Of a DNA stretch of 54,726 nt, positions 34,322-43,900 are shown piece by piece. This stretch comes from Suilimivivens sp964571145 (lineage in GTDB: Bacteria; Bacillota; Clostridia; Lachnospirales; Lachnospiraceae). The stretch is taken from assembly GCA_964571145.1 (NCBI GenBank), contig CAZNAP010000005.1, forward strand, positions 1 through 54,726, in the 5' to 3' direction. How positions within the stretch are numbered: position 1 is the first letter of the stretch; each line of letters begins with the position of its first letter. A model generated the notes under the pieces. The model saw only the letters and a list, made by a program, of their open reading frames with translations. It made no database searches and was not told the DNA's origin. A program made the position numbers and the translations under genes.

Positions 34322-34729
34322 CTATAAGAAGCGCATTCTGTCCCGATCACTCTTTGGTCCTCTGGGCTGTTCGGGTTCAAGCTTTTTGGCAGGTGCCATC
34401 GCATGTCTGAATCCGTTTGTCATTTCTGCTTTACACTTGTCGCAGAAGCGACCGGAACGAATCATCTCTCCGCAGCCTTCACACGAAATACGAATCGGCG
34501 AATCTTCTGTAAATTGCAAACGGTCTTCTCGAATCCACTGCCGAATCTGTCCCGGATCCACATCACACTCTTCTGAAACTTCCGGAATATCAGCGCCATA
34601 GTGTTCCTGAATATATTTCTTTACTTCCTGAAACTTTAATTCCTGCTCTTCTCTACATCTGGGGCAAAGAATAGGTCCCATTGCATAAGTAAATATTCTA
34701 CCACATTTTCTACAATTTCTTGCATCCAT
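34322..34729 (-). CDS. yvyF: YvyF-type flagellar operon protein
   Basis: 135 residues. Two zinc-ribbon-like cysteine pairs: CRKCGRIF with CPRC at the N-terminus, and CEGCGEMI with CDKC near 90-115; between them a short winged-helix-like part (EVSEECDVDPGQIRQWIRED). This is the YvyF (TIGR03826) protein found beside comF and flgM in flagellar regions of Firmicutes; it probably binds nucleic acid or a regulator of late flagellar genes. Here comFC precedes it as in Bacillus, but flgM, flgN and flgK do not follow. AGGG precedes the ATG. Confidence 0.88.
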   Translation of the reverse strand: MDARNCRKCGRIFTYAMGPILCPRCREEQELKFQEVKKYIQEHYGADIPEVSEECDVDPGQIRQWIREDRLQFTEDSPIRISCEGCGEMIRSGRFCDKCKAEMTNGFRHAMAPAKKLEPEQPRGPKSDRDRMRFL

Positions 34730-34766
34730 AATAGTAACCCTGCCTTTCTCAACATCTGATTAGTTT

Positions 34767-35507
34767 CTATATCCCTCTACCAATAGTTAACGTCATAAAG
34801 TAGATATTCTGTATTCCTTCCGATTGCATGAGTCTTGCTAATGTATCGATTGTGCTGCCTGTTGTATAAATGTCGTCTATGATTACAATCGTATTTAATT
34901 TTACATCATTTTGGCAGATTTTGAAAGCCTTTTTCAAATTATTTTGCCTTTCGGCACTGCTCAGATTTTTCATGGGAATTGTTTTCTCACAACGTTTAAT
35001 TAAAGACGTATTTACAGCAATTCCTGTATATTCAGACAACACGTTTGCTATGAGTTCTGCTTGGTTGTATCCTCTCTCCCTTTTTCTTGAAGAATGCGCA
35101 GGTACAGGAATCAAAGCATCTGCTGCTAGCATGGATAACCATGGCCCTTTCTTCTCATAAAGTTTCTTTCCATAAAAATCAGCATATTCTGCTCTACCCG
35201 CATACTTAAAACGAAAAATCGAATCAGCCATGCTCCCGTAATCAAATAAAGCGGTTCCCTGTATAAAATAGTGTGTTCTTCTGTCACATTCCGTGCAGTA
35301 TTCTTTCTCCTGTGTTTTCAGCTGTCGCCCACATTTCATACAACAGGGGTCTTGAATATACAAAATTTTATGACTACAGTCTGTGCAAATACCTGTCTCA
35401 GCTTCGCTTACAATCTCATCACAAACAGCACAGTGTCTTGGAAACAAAATATCCAAAAGCCTCTGATAGATTCTATAATTATTTCCATGGCTTTTAATCC
35501 TTTCCAA
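34767..35507 (-). CDS. comFC: ComF family phosphoribosyltransferase-like protein
   Basis: 246 residues with my start. The N-terminal zinc part has cysteine pairs (HCAVC, CTDC, CCMKC, CTEC). The C-terminal PRTase fold shows the PRPP loop VIIDDIYTTGST and RERGYNQAELIA. In naturally competent bacteria ComFC aids DNA uptake; elsewhere its role is unclear. The start is uncertain: the open frame reaches an ATG at 35567, 74 nt inside recD2, but the best-placed ribosome site (GGGAG) suits a TTG at 35507, just before the recD2 stop. Translation is probably coupled to recD2. The link comFC-yvyF matches Bacillus gene order. Confidence 0.85.
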   Translation of the reverse strand: MERIKSHGNNYRIYQRLLDILFPRHCAVCDEIVSEAETGICTDCSHKILYIQDPCCMKCGRQLKTQEKEYCTECDRRTHYFIQGTALFDYGSMADSIFRFKYAGRAEYADFYGKKLYEKKGPWLSMLAADALIPVPAHSSRKRERGYNQAELIANVLSEYTGIAVNTSLIKRCEKTIPMKNLSSAERQNNLKKAFKICQNDVKLNTIVIIDDIYTTGSTIDTLARLMQSEGIQNIYFMTLTIGRGI

Positions 35508-37734
35508 TCGCTTCCATCTCCCTGATTCTCTCGCACAGTCCGGTGTATCTCCTATTTTGTTTTTCATTTCTAATCATGTCTTCTATGGTATCGCGACTTC
35601 CCAATATGGTAACGCATTTTCTGGCTCTGGTCACTGCTGTATAAAGCAGATTCCTATTAAACAGCATTTTGGGACCGGACAATAACGGCAAAATCACTGC
35701 CGGATATTCGCTTCCCTGAGATTTATGAATAGTTACCGCATAGGCCAACTCAATTTCCTCCAGTTGCGCATAAGTATATTGGATTCTTCTATGTTCATCA
35801 TACTCTACTGTCACTAACTGCGCGGTTTCGTTAATTTCTTGTATAATTCCCATATCTCCATTGAAAACGCCCATTCCTGAATCAATTGGTATGCCGTATT
35901 TGCTCACAATTTCCCATGGTATCTGATAATCATTCTTTATCTGCATGACCTTATCGCCTTCCCGAAAAAGACGTTCTCCTACAGCATATTCTTTTTTAGT
36001 CTGCATCGGTGGATTTAAGTATTCCTGCAAAATTTTATTGAGTACTTCCACGCCCAAATTTCCCTTTCTCATAGGTGTCAGCACCTGAATATCATATGGT
36101 TTTGCATCTACATAGGAAGGCAGTTTATCTTTAATCAATTGAACCATGTGTTTATAAATGACGTTTATGTCATTTCTTTCAAGAAAAAAGAAATCTCTAC
36201 TTTTGTTGTTTAATTCAATACTTTCTCCATCATTAATCTTATGTGCATTGACAATAATGTCACTTTCGCCCGACTGTCTGAATATTCTTTTTAGGATAAC
36301 CACCGGAAAAGCCTGACTGGCGATTAAATCCTGCAGTACCTGCCCTGGTCCCACACTTGGCAGCTGATCTACATCACCCACCATAACTAATCTTGTTCCT
36401 ACGCTGACAGCAGCCAAAAGCGAGCGAAATAAGTAAATATCCACCATAGACATCTCGTCAATAATAATCACATCGGCTTCTAAAGGATTCTCTTCATTTC
36501 TTTCAAAATGTGCTCCTCTGCCTTCTTCAACTGCTCCGTTTATTTCCAGTAATCTGTGAATGGTTCTGGCTTCATAGCCTGTTGCTTCTGTCATTCGTTT
36601 GGCAGCTCGCCCCGTCGGTGCCGCCAAAAGAATATCCATTCCCTCTGCTTCATAATAACGAATGATTGTGTTAATGGTAGTAGTCTTACCTGTACCCGGT
36701 CCACCTGACAAAATCATTAAACCATTTTTAATACTTTCCAATACAGCTTTTTTCTGCAGTTCCTCCAGCTCCAACTCTTTCTCTTCTGACATTGCCTTAA
36801 TAATCTGATTGATTTTCTCTTCTTCTGAAGGTAATAGCCCATCTACAATGGATAGATTTAACTCTTTTAGCATACTGGCACAATTAAGTTCTGCGTAATA
36901 GCAAGATGCGGCATATACTGATTCCTCTCCGCTTCCTGTCTTAATCACCAGTTTCTTATCCATCGCTAAATTAAGCAGTTGTGGCTCCAATATATCAGGA
37001 TAAATTTCCAACAACTGCGCTGCCCTCTCCAAAAATACTGATTTAGGCAAATACATGTGACCTTCACTTGTGGCCTGTAACAAGGTATAAAGAATACCGC
37101 TTCTGATTCGAAAGTCAGAATCTGTATGAATGCCAATTCGATTTGCTATTTCATCTGCAATTTTAAATCCGATTCCTTCTATATCTTCTGCCAGTTTATA
37201 GGGATTTTCTTTCATAACACCATATAAATTCATCCCATAGTAATTATAAATTTTAACGGCCAGTGTATTGGAAATACCATATTTCTGTAAGAATACAAAA
37301 GCCTCTCTCATATCCTTCTTTTCAATTATTTGAACCGCTATTTCCTGTGCTTTCCGTTCACTGATTCCTTTGATTTCTGAGAGTCGTTCCGGTTCTTCCT
37401 CTATAATCCGAAAGGAGTCCTCTCCGAATTTCTTCACAATTCTGGCAGCCAACGCTTCTCCAATGCCTTTAATTGCACCGGAACCCAAATATCTTTCTAT
37501 ACTGACTATATTATCAGGCGCAATCACCTGATATTGTTCTGTTTTGAACTGATTCCCATAAATGGGGTGAGCAACATAACCACCCTCCAGTTTCAGAGTT
37601 TCACCCGGCTCAACAGATCGAAAGTTGCCAATACAAATCAGCTCATCCCCATCTGTCACAAGAGAAAGAACAGCATATCCATTTTCTTTATTTTGATAAA
37701 TAATGTGATCTACATATCCCGAAATAGTTTCCAA
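35494..37734 (-). CDS. recD2: RecD2 family ATP-dependent 5'-3' DNA helicase
   Basis: About 746 residues. RecD-like proteins not paired with RecBC, involved in genome maintenance and mismatch repair-linked processing. An N-terminal extension of OB and helix-hairpin-helix type (GAIKGIGEALAARIVKKFG, IKGISERKA, IEGIGFKIADEI) precedes the helicase core: Walker A GGPGTGKT at about 344-351, DEMSMVD, GDVDQLPSVG and, near the end, VTIHKSQGSEYPAVILPL and LLYTAVTRAR. The open frame extends ten codons upstream, but GGAGG lies 7 nt before a TTG at 37734, which I take as the start. The site directly follows a terminator-like hairpin. Confidence 0.93.
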   Translation of the reverse strand: METISGYVDHIIYQNKENGYAVLSLVTDGDELICIGNFRSVEPGETLKLEGGYVAHPIYGNQFKTEQYQVIAPDNIVSIERYLGSGAIKGIGEALAARIVKKFGEDSFRIIEEEPERLSEIKGISERKAQEIAVQIIEKKDMREAFVFLQKYGISNTLAVKIYNYYGMNLYGVMKENPYKLAEDIEGIGFKIADEIANRIGIHTDSDFRIRSGILYTLLQATSEGHMYLPKSVFLERAAQLLEIYPDILEPQLLNLAMDKKLVIKTGSGEESVYAASCYYAELNCASMLKELNLSIVDGLLPSEEEKINQIIKAMSEEKELELEELQKKAVLESIKNGLMILSGGPGTGKTTTINTIIRYYEAEGMDILLAAPTGRAAKRMTEATGYEARTIHRLLEINGAVEEGRGAHFERNEENPLEADVIIIDEMSMVDIYLFRSLLAAVSVGTRLVMVGDVDQLPSVGPGQVLQDLIASQAFPVVILKRIFRQSGESDIIVNAHKINDGESIELNNKSRDFFFLERNDINVIYKHMVQLIKDKLPSYVDAKPYDIQVLTPMRKGNLGVEVLNKILQEYLNPPMQTKKEYAVGERLFREGDKVMQIKNDYQIPWEIVSKYGIPIDSGMGVFNGDMGIIQEINETAQLVTVEYDEHRRIQYTYAQLEEIELAYAVTIHKSQGSEYPAVILPLLSGPKMLFNRNLLYTAVTRARKCVTILGSRDTIEDMIRNEKQNRRYTGLCERIREMEAIGKD

Positions 37735-37756
37735 AACTGCTCCTCCAAAAATAAAA

Positions 37757-37795
37757 GCTACCAAACCAGACGGATTTCCGTCTACTATTGGCAGC
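37757..37795 (-). terminator. Terminator or attenuator hairpin between the rod operon and recD2
   Basis: agacgga (37768-37774) pairs with tccgtct (37777-37783), and an outer stem (gctaccaa with ttggcagc, including a G-T pair) encloses it. On the minus strand the stem is followed by TTTTATTTTT, and then at once by the recD2 ribosome site GGAGG. It ends the flagellar rod operon or attenuates transcription into recD2. Confidence 0.75.
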
Positions 37796-37834
37796 CTTAC
37801 TATTTAACTGTGATTTTTACTATTCAAATTAATA

Positions 37835-38185
37835 CTACAGATTATAATTGCGTTTCATTTGTTCATATAAAGTTTGTGCAAGTCCCAATCCCTGAGTTTC
37901 GGTAGACGTGGTAGCCAACTCCTGTATCGTATTATCTTTAAAGTAATCTACCAAACTATTACTTGAACTACTGCTTTCTTCATCCTTAACACAATCGACT
38001 GTTTTCTCCATTTCCTTGAATATCTGCTCAAGAAAATAAGCTTCAAATTGTTTACAGACATCTAATAATTCATCATCGGATGCTTTCGCATAATCAACAC
38101 TATTAACCGTTTCTTTGAGTTTCGTCTCTGCAGCATTCTGACTTGCTAAATAATCTGTAAAAGGAGATATTCCACCAATGTCCAT
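37835..38185 (-). CDS. Rod-binding protein (FlgJ N-terminal type)
   Basis: 116 residues. The central part LLDVCKQFEAYFLEQIFKEMEKT is the rod-binding domain known from the N-terminal half of FlgJ, which helps assemble the flagellar rod through the wall; the C-terminal muramidase half is absent, as is usual in Clostridia and Bacillus. A Ser-rich patch (SSSSSNS) follows. It lies 23 bp downstream of the FlhP gene and ends the mbl-flhO-flhP unit, supporting the call. GAGAGG precedes the ATG. Confidence 0.88.
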   Translation of the reverse strand: MDIGGISPFTDYLASQNAAETKLKETVNSVDYAKASDDELLDVCKQFEAYFLEQIFKEMEKTVDCVKDEESSSSSNSLVDYFKDNTIQELATTSTETQGLGLAQTLYEQMKRNYNL

Positions 38186-38208
38186 TATAAACCTCTCATT
38201 CTATCATC

Positions 38209-39027
38209 CTACCGCTTCAGATTGTTGGCTGTCTGCATCATCTCATCTGTTGTAGTAATGGCTTTAGAATTCATTTCATATGCTCTTTGAGCCACGATTA
38301 AGTTAACCATTTCATCTGCTACCATAACATTGGAACCTTCCAGATAACCCTGTACCATTTTACTGGGCGTTATGTTTCTGTTGGTTGATTCATTCAAAAC
38401 TGCACCACTGGCGCCTGTTGTTGCCCAAAGGGTATCCCCTTTACGCTCCAAGCCACCGGGATTATTAAACTGATACATACCAATTTGAACTCCTATAGAA
38501 ACCGGATTGTTATTGGCATTGGGATAACAAATTGTACCATCGCCCGTAATGGTTATTTTACTTGTAACATAAGAATTATTTAATGTAATGGTTCTTCCTG
38601 TGGAACTCAATACCGGAAGTCCATCTTGATTTGTCAATATCACTCCGCCACCGGAATTCGTTGCCCATGTAAAATCACCATTTCTAGTGTAATATGTATT
38701 TCCGTCACTGCCTTGAATGCCAAAGTAGCCTTCACCTTCTATGGCAAATGCCGTATCACTGTTAGAAGCCAAAAGACTTCCTTGTGTGAAAATAGAATTA
38801 ATCGAAGAATTTCGAACACCTAAACCTACCTGTGAAGTAGTAGGTTTTGGATCTCCGTTTGCAGTAGTAGTGGCGGTTTGCAGGGTTTGATATAACAAAG
38901 ACTTGAATTGAGCCGCCTGTGTTTTATACCCTACTGTATTGACGTTTGCCAAATTGTTTGCGATTGTATCCACATTTGTCTGCTGCGCATTCATGCCCGT
39001 TGCCGCTGACCATAAACTTCTAACCAT
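38209..39027 (-). CDS. flhP: Flagellar hook-basal body rod protein, FlgG/FlhP type
   Basis: 272 residues. The N-terminal rod signature SLWSAATGMNAQQTNVDTIA and ANNLANVNTVGYKTQ, and the C-terminal coiled heptad (LIVAQRAYEMNSKAITTTDE, MMQTANNLKR), are those of axial flagellar proteins, exported by the flagellar type III system without a cleaved signal. The sequence is of the distal-rod FlgG group. Downstream of flhO and mbl, as in Bacillus (mbl-flhO-flhP). GGAGG precedes the ATG. Confidence 0.9.
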   Translation of the reverse strand: MVRSLWSAATGMNAQQTNVDTIANNLANVNTVGYKTQAAQFKSLLYQTLQTATTTANGDPKPTTSQVGLGVRNSSINSIFTQGSLLASNSDTAFAIEGEGYFGIQGSDGNTYYTRNGDFTWATNSGGGVILTNQDGLPVLSSTGRTITLNNSYVTSKITITGDGTICYPNANNNPVSIGVQIGMYQFNNPGGLERKGDTLWATTGASGAVLNESTNRNITPSKMVQGYLEGSNVMVADEMVNLIVAQRAYEMNSKAITTTDEMMQTANNLKR

Positions 39028-39038
39028 AAGCTACCTCC

Positions 39039-39815
39039 TTAAACTCTACCGAGCTGATTGGCTGCGATATCCAACGTGCTGTCATAGGTTGAAATGACTT
39101 TTTGATTACTGTCATATGCTCTGGCTACTGTAATCATATTTACCATTTCGGTTACCACAGAAATATTTGAAGTCTCCAAATATCCTGAATATACTTGTGC
39201 GGCAGCATCTTTTTCAGTAGCACCTTCTATCGGTTGAAAATAGTTTTCTCCATAATGCTCCAAGTAATTATAATCTTCAAAATCTGTTACCTGAATAGTT
39301 GCAACCACTCTTCCATTCTGAATAATCTGTCCTGCTGTATTGATTTCTGCTGTTTGCAAAGGATCAATTACTATAGCCGCGCCATTCTCATCCAGTACCG
39401 GATCTCCATCCTGTGTCACCAGACCACCCTCCTGAGTTAAAGTAAAATTACCGTCTCTGGTATACTTAACAGAAGTATCACCCTGTTTGTTGGTATACTC
39501 AACTGCAAAGAAGCCTGCATCTGTTAATGCTAAATCAAATGCATTCCCTGTGGTTTTAAGTGGTCCTTGGGAAAAGTCGGTATAACCTTCTCCTATCTTA
39601 ACTCCCGGATTATTAACACCGATTCGTTTCGCTAAATGATACCCTTCTGAGGCATCCTTAATTTTATACGCAAGAATTGAATCAAAGGACTGGCTGGTAG
39701 CCCCCTCTTTTTTATAGCCATTGGTATCCGCATTGGCTAAATTATGAGTGAGTACATCCATTCTATGTTGTTCGTTAATCATTCCGGTATAAGCGGAATA
39801 CAGTCCTTTGACCAT
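39039..39815 (-). CDS. flhO: Flagellar hook-basal body protein, FlgF/FlhO type
   Basis: 258 residues. N-terminal axial motif LYSAYTGMINEQHRMDVL and THNLANADTNGYKKEG; C-terminal VVTEMVNMITVARAYDSNQK with LDIAANQLG, the coiled-coil rod terminus. A close paralogue of the following gene, consistent with two rod components. It starts 12 bp after mbl and ends 11 bp before flhP, so one transcript is likely. AAGGAG precedes the ATG. Confidence 0.9.
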   Translation of the reverse strand: MVKGLYSAYTGMINEQHRMDVLTHNLANADTNGYKKEGATSQSFDSILAYKIKDASEGYHLAKRIGVNNPGVKIGEGYTDFSQGPLKTTGNAFDLALTDAGFFAVEYTNKQGDTSVKYTRDGNFTLTQEGGLVTQDGDPVLDENGAAIVIDPLQTAEINTAGQIIQNGRVVATIQVTDFEDYNYLEHYGENYFQPIEGATEKDAAAQVYSGYLETSNISVVTEMVNMITVARAYDSNQKVISTYDSTLDIAANQLGRV

Positions 39816-39827
39816 AGCAACTCCTTC

Positions 39828-40820
39828 TTAATCTTCTTTATATCCTGCCAAAAATTCTACATATTTTCCGGTTCCAATTGCAACTGCTGTCATGGGGTCT
39901 TCAGCTGTCATTGTATTAATACCTGTCTTCTCAGCAATCAAATCTTCCAATCCACGAAGTAGGCTGCCTCCACCGGTTAATACAATTCCTCTGTCAGCAA
40001 TATCAGCTGCTAATTCCGGAGGTGTTTTCTCCAAAACGCTGTGTATGGTTTCAATGATTTGAGATGTCGGTTCTTTTAACGCTTCTTCAGTTTCTTCGGA
40101 AGATACTTTAATGGTTTTAGGAAGACCTGTAACCAAGTTACGTCCTCTTACATCCATATAATCTACTTCCACACGTTTGAAAGCTGAACCGATTTTAATC
40201 TTAATATCTTCTGCTGTTCTCTCGCCGATTAACAAATTGTGTTTCTTTCTCATATATCGAACAAGAGCTTCATCAAAATCATCACCTGCTATTTTAATAG
40301 AAGCACTGACTACGGTTCCTCCAAGGGAAATAACTGCAATATCCGAAGTTCCTCCTCCGATATCTACAATCATATTACCGCAGGGTTTGGAAATATCAAT
40401 TCCGGCACCAATTGCTGCTGCAATGGGTTCTTCAATAATAGAAACCTCTCTTGCACCTGCCTGAAGCGTTGCATCCTCAACCGCCTTTTTCTCTACTTCG
40501 GTAACACCACTGGGTACACAAACAGAAATTCTGGGTTTACGAAAAGTCTTCTTACCCAATGCTTTCTGTATAAAGTACTTCATCATCTGCTCAGTTACAC
40601 GATAATCAGATATAACGCCTTGACGTAACGGACGTACTGCAACGATATTGCCGGGTGTTCTTCCCAACATTAGTCTTGCGTCCTCACCAATTGCTTTGAT
40701 TTTATTGGTATCTCTATCAAAAGCTACAACTGAGGGCTCTTTTAGAACGACTCCTCTCCCTCTAATGTAAACCAGTATACTGGCAGTTCCCAAATCAATT
40801 CCGATATCTGTGTACTGCAT
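39828..40820 (-). CDS. mbl: MreB-family actin-like shape protein (Mbl type)
   Basis: 330 residues. Actin-fold ATPase that forms membrane filaments and positions lateral wall synthesis. ATP-binding segments GIDLGTASILVY (phosphate 1), IVDIGGGTSDIAVISLGG (phosphate 2) and VLTGGGSLLRGLEDLI (adenosine motif) are clear. Gene order mbl-flhO-flhP identifies it as Mbl rather than MreB. AAAGGGG lies 9 nt before the ATG at 40820; an ATG two codons upstream would leave only 3 nt. Confidence 0.93.
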   Translation of the reverse strand: MQYTDIGIDLGTASILVYIRGRGVVLKEPSVVAFDRDTNKIKAIGEDARLMLGRTPGNIVAVRPLRQGVISDYRVTEQMMKYFIQKALGKKTFRKPRISVCVPSGVTEVEKKAVEDATLQAGAREVSIIEEPIAAAIGAGIDISKPCGNMIVDIGGGTSDIAVISLGGTVVSASIKIAGDDFDEALVRYMRKKHNLLIGERTAEDIKIKIGSAFKRVEVDYMDVRGRNLVTGLPKTIKVSSEETEEALKEPTSQIIETIHSVLEKTPPELAADIADRGIVLTGGGSLLRGLEDLIAEKTGINTMTAEDPMTAVAIGTGKYVEFLAGYKED

Positions 40821-40890
40821 GATCATGTACCCCTTTCTATGAGCTCTCTATATTTTTTATCTAAATTTTTCTTCAGACACATATAAAAAT

Positions 40891-40918
40891 ATTATAACCC
40901 ATAGGAATACATTTTCAA
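40891..40918 (-). promoter_or_regulatory. Promoter of mbl-flhO-flhP operon
   Basis: Minus-strand TTGAAA (40913-40918) and a perfect TATAAT (40891-40896) with a 16-nt spacer, between the uvrA terminator and mbl, about 70 bp from the start. The rod genes thus appear driven from a housekeeping rather than a flagellar sigma-D promoter. Confidence 0.7.
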
Positions 40919-40940
40919 AGAGATTTCATAAAAAATTAAC

Positions 40941-40991
40941 AAAAAAGGACGCAACTTTCTAAACGGTTCCGTCCGTTTGACTTTTGCGTCC
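40941..40991 (-). terminator. Terminator after uvrA
   Basis: ggacgcaa (40947-40954) pairs with ttgcgtcc (40984-40991); an inner aaacgg/ccgttt stem adds a second helix. On the minus strand the structure is followed by TTTTTTGTTAATTTTTT, a strong terminator context, 15 bp after the uvrA stop. Confidence 0.88.
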
Positions 40992-41005
40992 GTGCTCTAC
41001 TTTAT

Positions 41006-43900
41006 TTATCGGTTCTTTTTTAGATTCTCTTTATACTTATCCAACATTTTCTTGATATATTGTCCGGTAAAAGAAACCTCACTCTTTGCAACTGCCTCTG
41101 GTGTGCCACAGGCAATCATTTCTCCGCCTCGGTCTCCACCTTCCGGTCCCATGTCAATAATATAATCCGCTGTTTTAATCACATCCAGATTATGTTCAAT
41201 GACAACTACGGTATTACCATTATCTGCTAATCTATGAAGAATTTCCACCAATTTATGCACATCGGCGAAATGAAGCCCCGTGGTCGGTTCATCCAAGATA
41301 TAGATTGTATTTCCCGTACTTCTTTTACTCAGCTCTGTTGCCAGTTTAATTCTCTGTGCCTCTCCGCCGGACAAAGTCGTGGAAGGTTGTCCTAGTTTAA
41401 CATAGGAAAGGCCCACATCATTCAGCGTTTCGATTTTACGCTTAATCGAAGGCAGATTTTCAAAAAATGGTACTGCTTCTTCCACCGTCATATCCAATAC
41501 ATCAAAAATATTTTTACCTTTATACTTCACATCCAGCGTTTCACGGTTATAACGTTTCCCGCCACACACCTCACAGGGTACATAAACATCAGGTAGGAAA
41601 TGCATCTCAATTTTCAGAATTCCGTCGCCGCCACAGGCTTCGCAACGTCCTCCTTTGATATTAAAGCTGAAACGTCCCTTACTGTAACCTTTTGCTTTGG
41701 CATCAGGTGTACCGGCAAATAAATCTCTGATCATATCAAAGACACCTGTATAAGTAGCCGGGTTGGAACGGGGTGTTCTTCCAATCGGTGACTGGTCAAT
41801 ATTGATGACCTTATCCAGCTTATTGATGCCGGTCATGGACTTATGCTTGCCTGGGATGGTTCTGGCTCTGTTTAAATCTCTTGCCAGACGCTTATATAGA
41901 ATCTCATTAACCAGTGAACTCTTTCCCGAACCGGAAACTCCTGTTACGCAGGTCATAATTCCCAACGGTATTTTCACGGTAATATCCTTCAAATTGTTCT
42001 CTTTGGCACCAGTAATCGTCAGCCACTCTTTTGATTTTCGTCTTTTATCCGGTATGGGTACCTGTATCTTTCCACTCAGATACTGACCTGTAACAGATTC
42101 TTCTACTTCCATAATTTCTTTGGCTGTACCCTGTGCAATAACTTTTCCACCATGAGAACCTGCTCCCGGACCAATATCAATCACATAATCCGCTTCCAGC
42201 ATGGTATCTTCATCATGCTCGACTACGATAACTGTATTCCCCAAGTCTCTCAGATTTTTCAATGTATTGAGCAGTTTGTCATTATCTTTTTGATGAAGCC
42301 CGATACTGGGTTCATCTAAAATATAGCAAACGCCTACCAGACCCGAACCAATCTGTGTAGCCAATCGAATTCTCTGAGCCTCTCCACCTGACAAGGAGGC
42401 AGTTGCTCTGGCTAAGGACAAATATTCCAATCCTACATCCATTAAAAAACCGACTCTGGCATTAATTTCTTTTAATACCTGTTTTCCGATTAAAAGCTGA
42501 TGCTCGGTGAGTTTCATTTCCTTCAGAAAAGCAAACAAATCCCTAATAGACATCGCTGTAATATCAAAAATATTTTTATCACAAACCGTTACCGCCAGTG
42601 TTTCTTTCTTTAATCGCTTTCCACCACACTCTGTACAGGGAGAAATGCGCATATAGGTTTCATATTCCTGCTTCGTTATATCTGAAGCTGTCTCTCTGTA
42701 TTTACGTTCTACATTCTTAACTAATCCTTCAAATGCTATGGGGTAAACACCTTCACCCCTCTGTCCCTTATAATGCACCCTGACTTCATGTCCCTGGGTT
42801 CCATAAATCAAAACATCCGTAACCTTCTCCGGCAGCTTATTCATTGGTGTATCCAGACTAAACTTATATTCTTTCGCCAAAGCCTGCAAAACCGCATTGG
42901 TAAAGCTGCCCTTATCATTGCATGACTGCCAGCCCATTACTTGAATAGCGCCCTCATTAATACTTAAATTCCAATCAGGTATCATAAGCTCCGGTGCAAA
43001 TTCCATTTTATAGCCCAAGCCAAAGCAAACCGGGCAGGCACCAAAAGGATTGTTAAACGAAAAACTTCTGGGTTCAATCTCGCTAATACTGACACCACAA
43101 TCCGCACAGGCAAAGCTCTGGCTGAACATCATCGTTTCACCGTCAATCACGTCTACCATCAGCAAGCCGTCAGCTAAGGCAAGCACACTTTCAACTGAAT
43201 CTGTCAATCTTCTTGTGATATCTGATTTAACAACCAGTCTGTCTACTACGATTTCTATGTTGTGCTTATTGTTCTTATCCAATGTTATTTCTTCTGACAG
43301 CTCGTACATATTGCCATCTACACGAACACGCACATAGCCACTTCTTCTGGCACGCTCAAAAATCTTGGTGTGTTCACCTTTTCTGCCTCTGACTACAGGT
43401 GCAAGCAACTGAATTTTGGTTCCTTCCTGTAGCGTCATAATCTGGTCTACCATCTGGTCCACTGTCTGTTTCTTAATCTCCTTGCCACAAACAGGGCAAT
43501 GAGGAATACCCACGCGGGCATAGAGCAAACGAAAGTAATCATATATTTCCGTTACTGTACCTACTGTAGAACGTGGATTTCGATTCGTGGATTTCTGGTC
43601 AATGGAAATAGCAGGAGAAAGTCCTTCAATTCTTTCCACATTGGGTTTCTCCATTTGTCCGAGAAATTGTCTGGCATAGGAGGACAGAGATTCCATATAT
43701 CTTCTTTGTCCCTCAGCATAAATGGTATCAAAAGCCAACGAAGACTTACCGGAACCGGATAGTCCTGTGAGTACTACCAATTCGTTTCTGGGTATATTTA
43801 CATCTAAATTTTGCAGATTATGCTCGTTAGCACCTCTGACTTTAATATATTCTCTGGGTCTTATTTTAGGTATTTCTACATGTTGATCTGATAATTTCAT
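41006..43900 (-). CDS. uvrA: Excinuclease ABC subunit A
   Basis: Damage-recognition ATPase of nucleotide excision repair. 964 residues. Two ABC modules, each with Walker A (TGLSGSGKSSLAFDT near 46; TGVSGSGKSSLVNE near 660) and ABC signatures (ASLSGGEAQRIRLATQ; TTLSGGEAQRIKLATE), plus zinc-finger cysteines (CPVCGKEI, CGGDG, CEVCGG). It loads UvrB, which is encoded directly upstream. The ATG overlaps the uvrB stop (ATGA), and the weak Shine-Dalgarno suggests translational coupling. Slightly longer than the usual 940 residues because of an N-terminal extension. Confidence 0.98.
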   Translation of the reverse strand: MKLSDQHVEIPKIRPREYIKVRGANEHNLQNLDVNIPRNELVVLTGLSGSGKSSLAFDTIYAEGQRRYMESLSSYARQFLGQMEKPNVERIEGLSPAISIDQKSTNRNPRSTVGTVTEIYDYFRLLYARVGIPHCPVCGKEIKKQTVDQMVDQIMTLQEGTKIQLLAPVVRGRKGEHTKIFERARRSGYVRVRVDGNMYELSEEITLDKNNKHNIEIVVDRLVVKSDITRRLTDSVESVLALADGLLMVDVIDGETMMFSQSFACADCGVSISEIEPRSFSFNNPFGACPVCFGLGYKMEFAPELMIPDWNLSINEGAIQVMGWQSCNDKGSFTNAVLQALAKEYKFSLDTPMNKLPEKVTDVLIYGTQGHEVRVHYKGQRGEGVYPIAFEGLVKNVERKYRETASDITKQEYETYMRISPCTECGGKRLKKETLAVTVCDKNIFDITAMSIRDLFAFLKEMKLTEHQLLIGKQVLKEINARVGFLMDVGLEYLSLARATASLSGGEAQRIRLATQIGSGLVGVCYILDEPSIGLHQKDNDKLLNTLKNLRDLGNTVIVVEHDEDTMLEADYVIDIGPGAGSHGGKVIAQGTAKEIMEVEESVTGQYLSGKIQVPIPDKRRKSKEWLTITGAKENNLKDITVKIPLGIMTCVTGVSGSGKSSLVNEILYKRLARDLNRARTIPGKHKSMTGINKLDKVINIDQSPIGRTPRSNPATYTGVFDMIRDLFAGTPDAKAKGYSKGRFSFNIKGGRCEACGGDGILKIEMHFLPDVYVPCEVCGGKRYNRETLDVKYKGKNIFDVLDMTVEEAVPFFENLPSIKRKIETLNDVGLSYVKLGQPSTTLSGGEAQRIKLATELSKRSTGNTIYILDEPTTGLHFADVHKLVEILHRLADNGNTVVVIEHNLDVIKTADYIIDMGPEGGDRGGEMIACGTPEAVAKSEVSFTGQYIKKMLDKYKENLKKNR

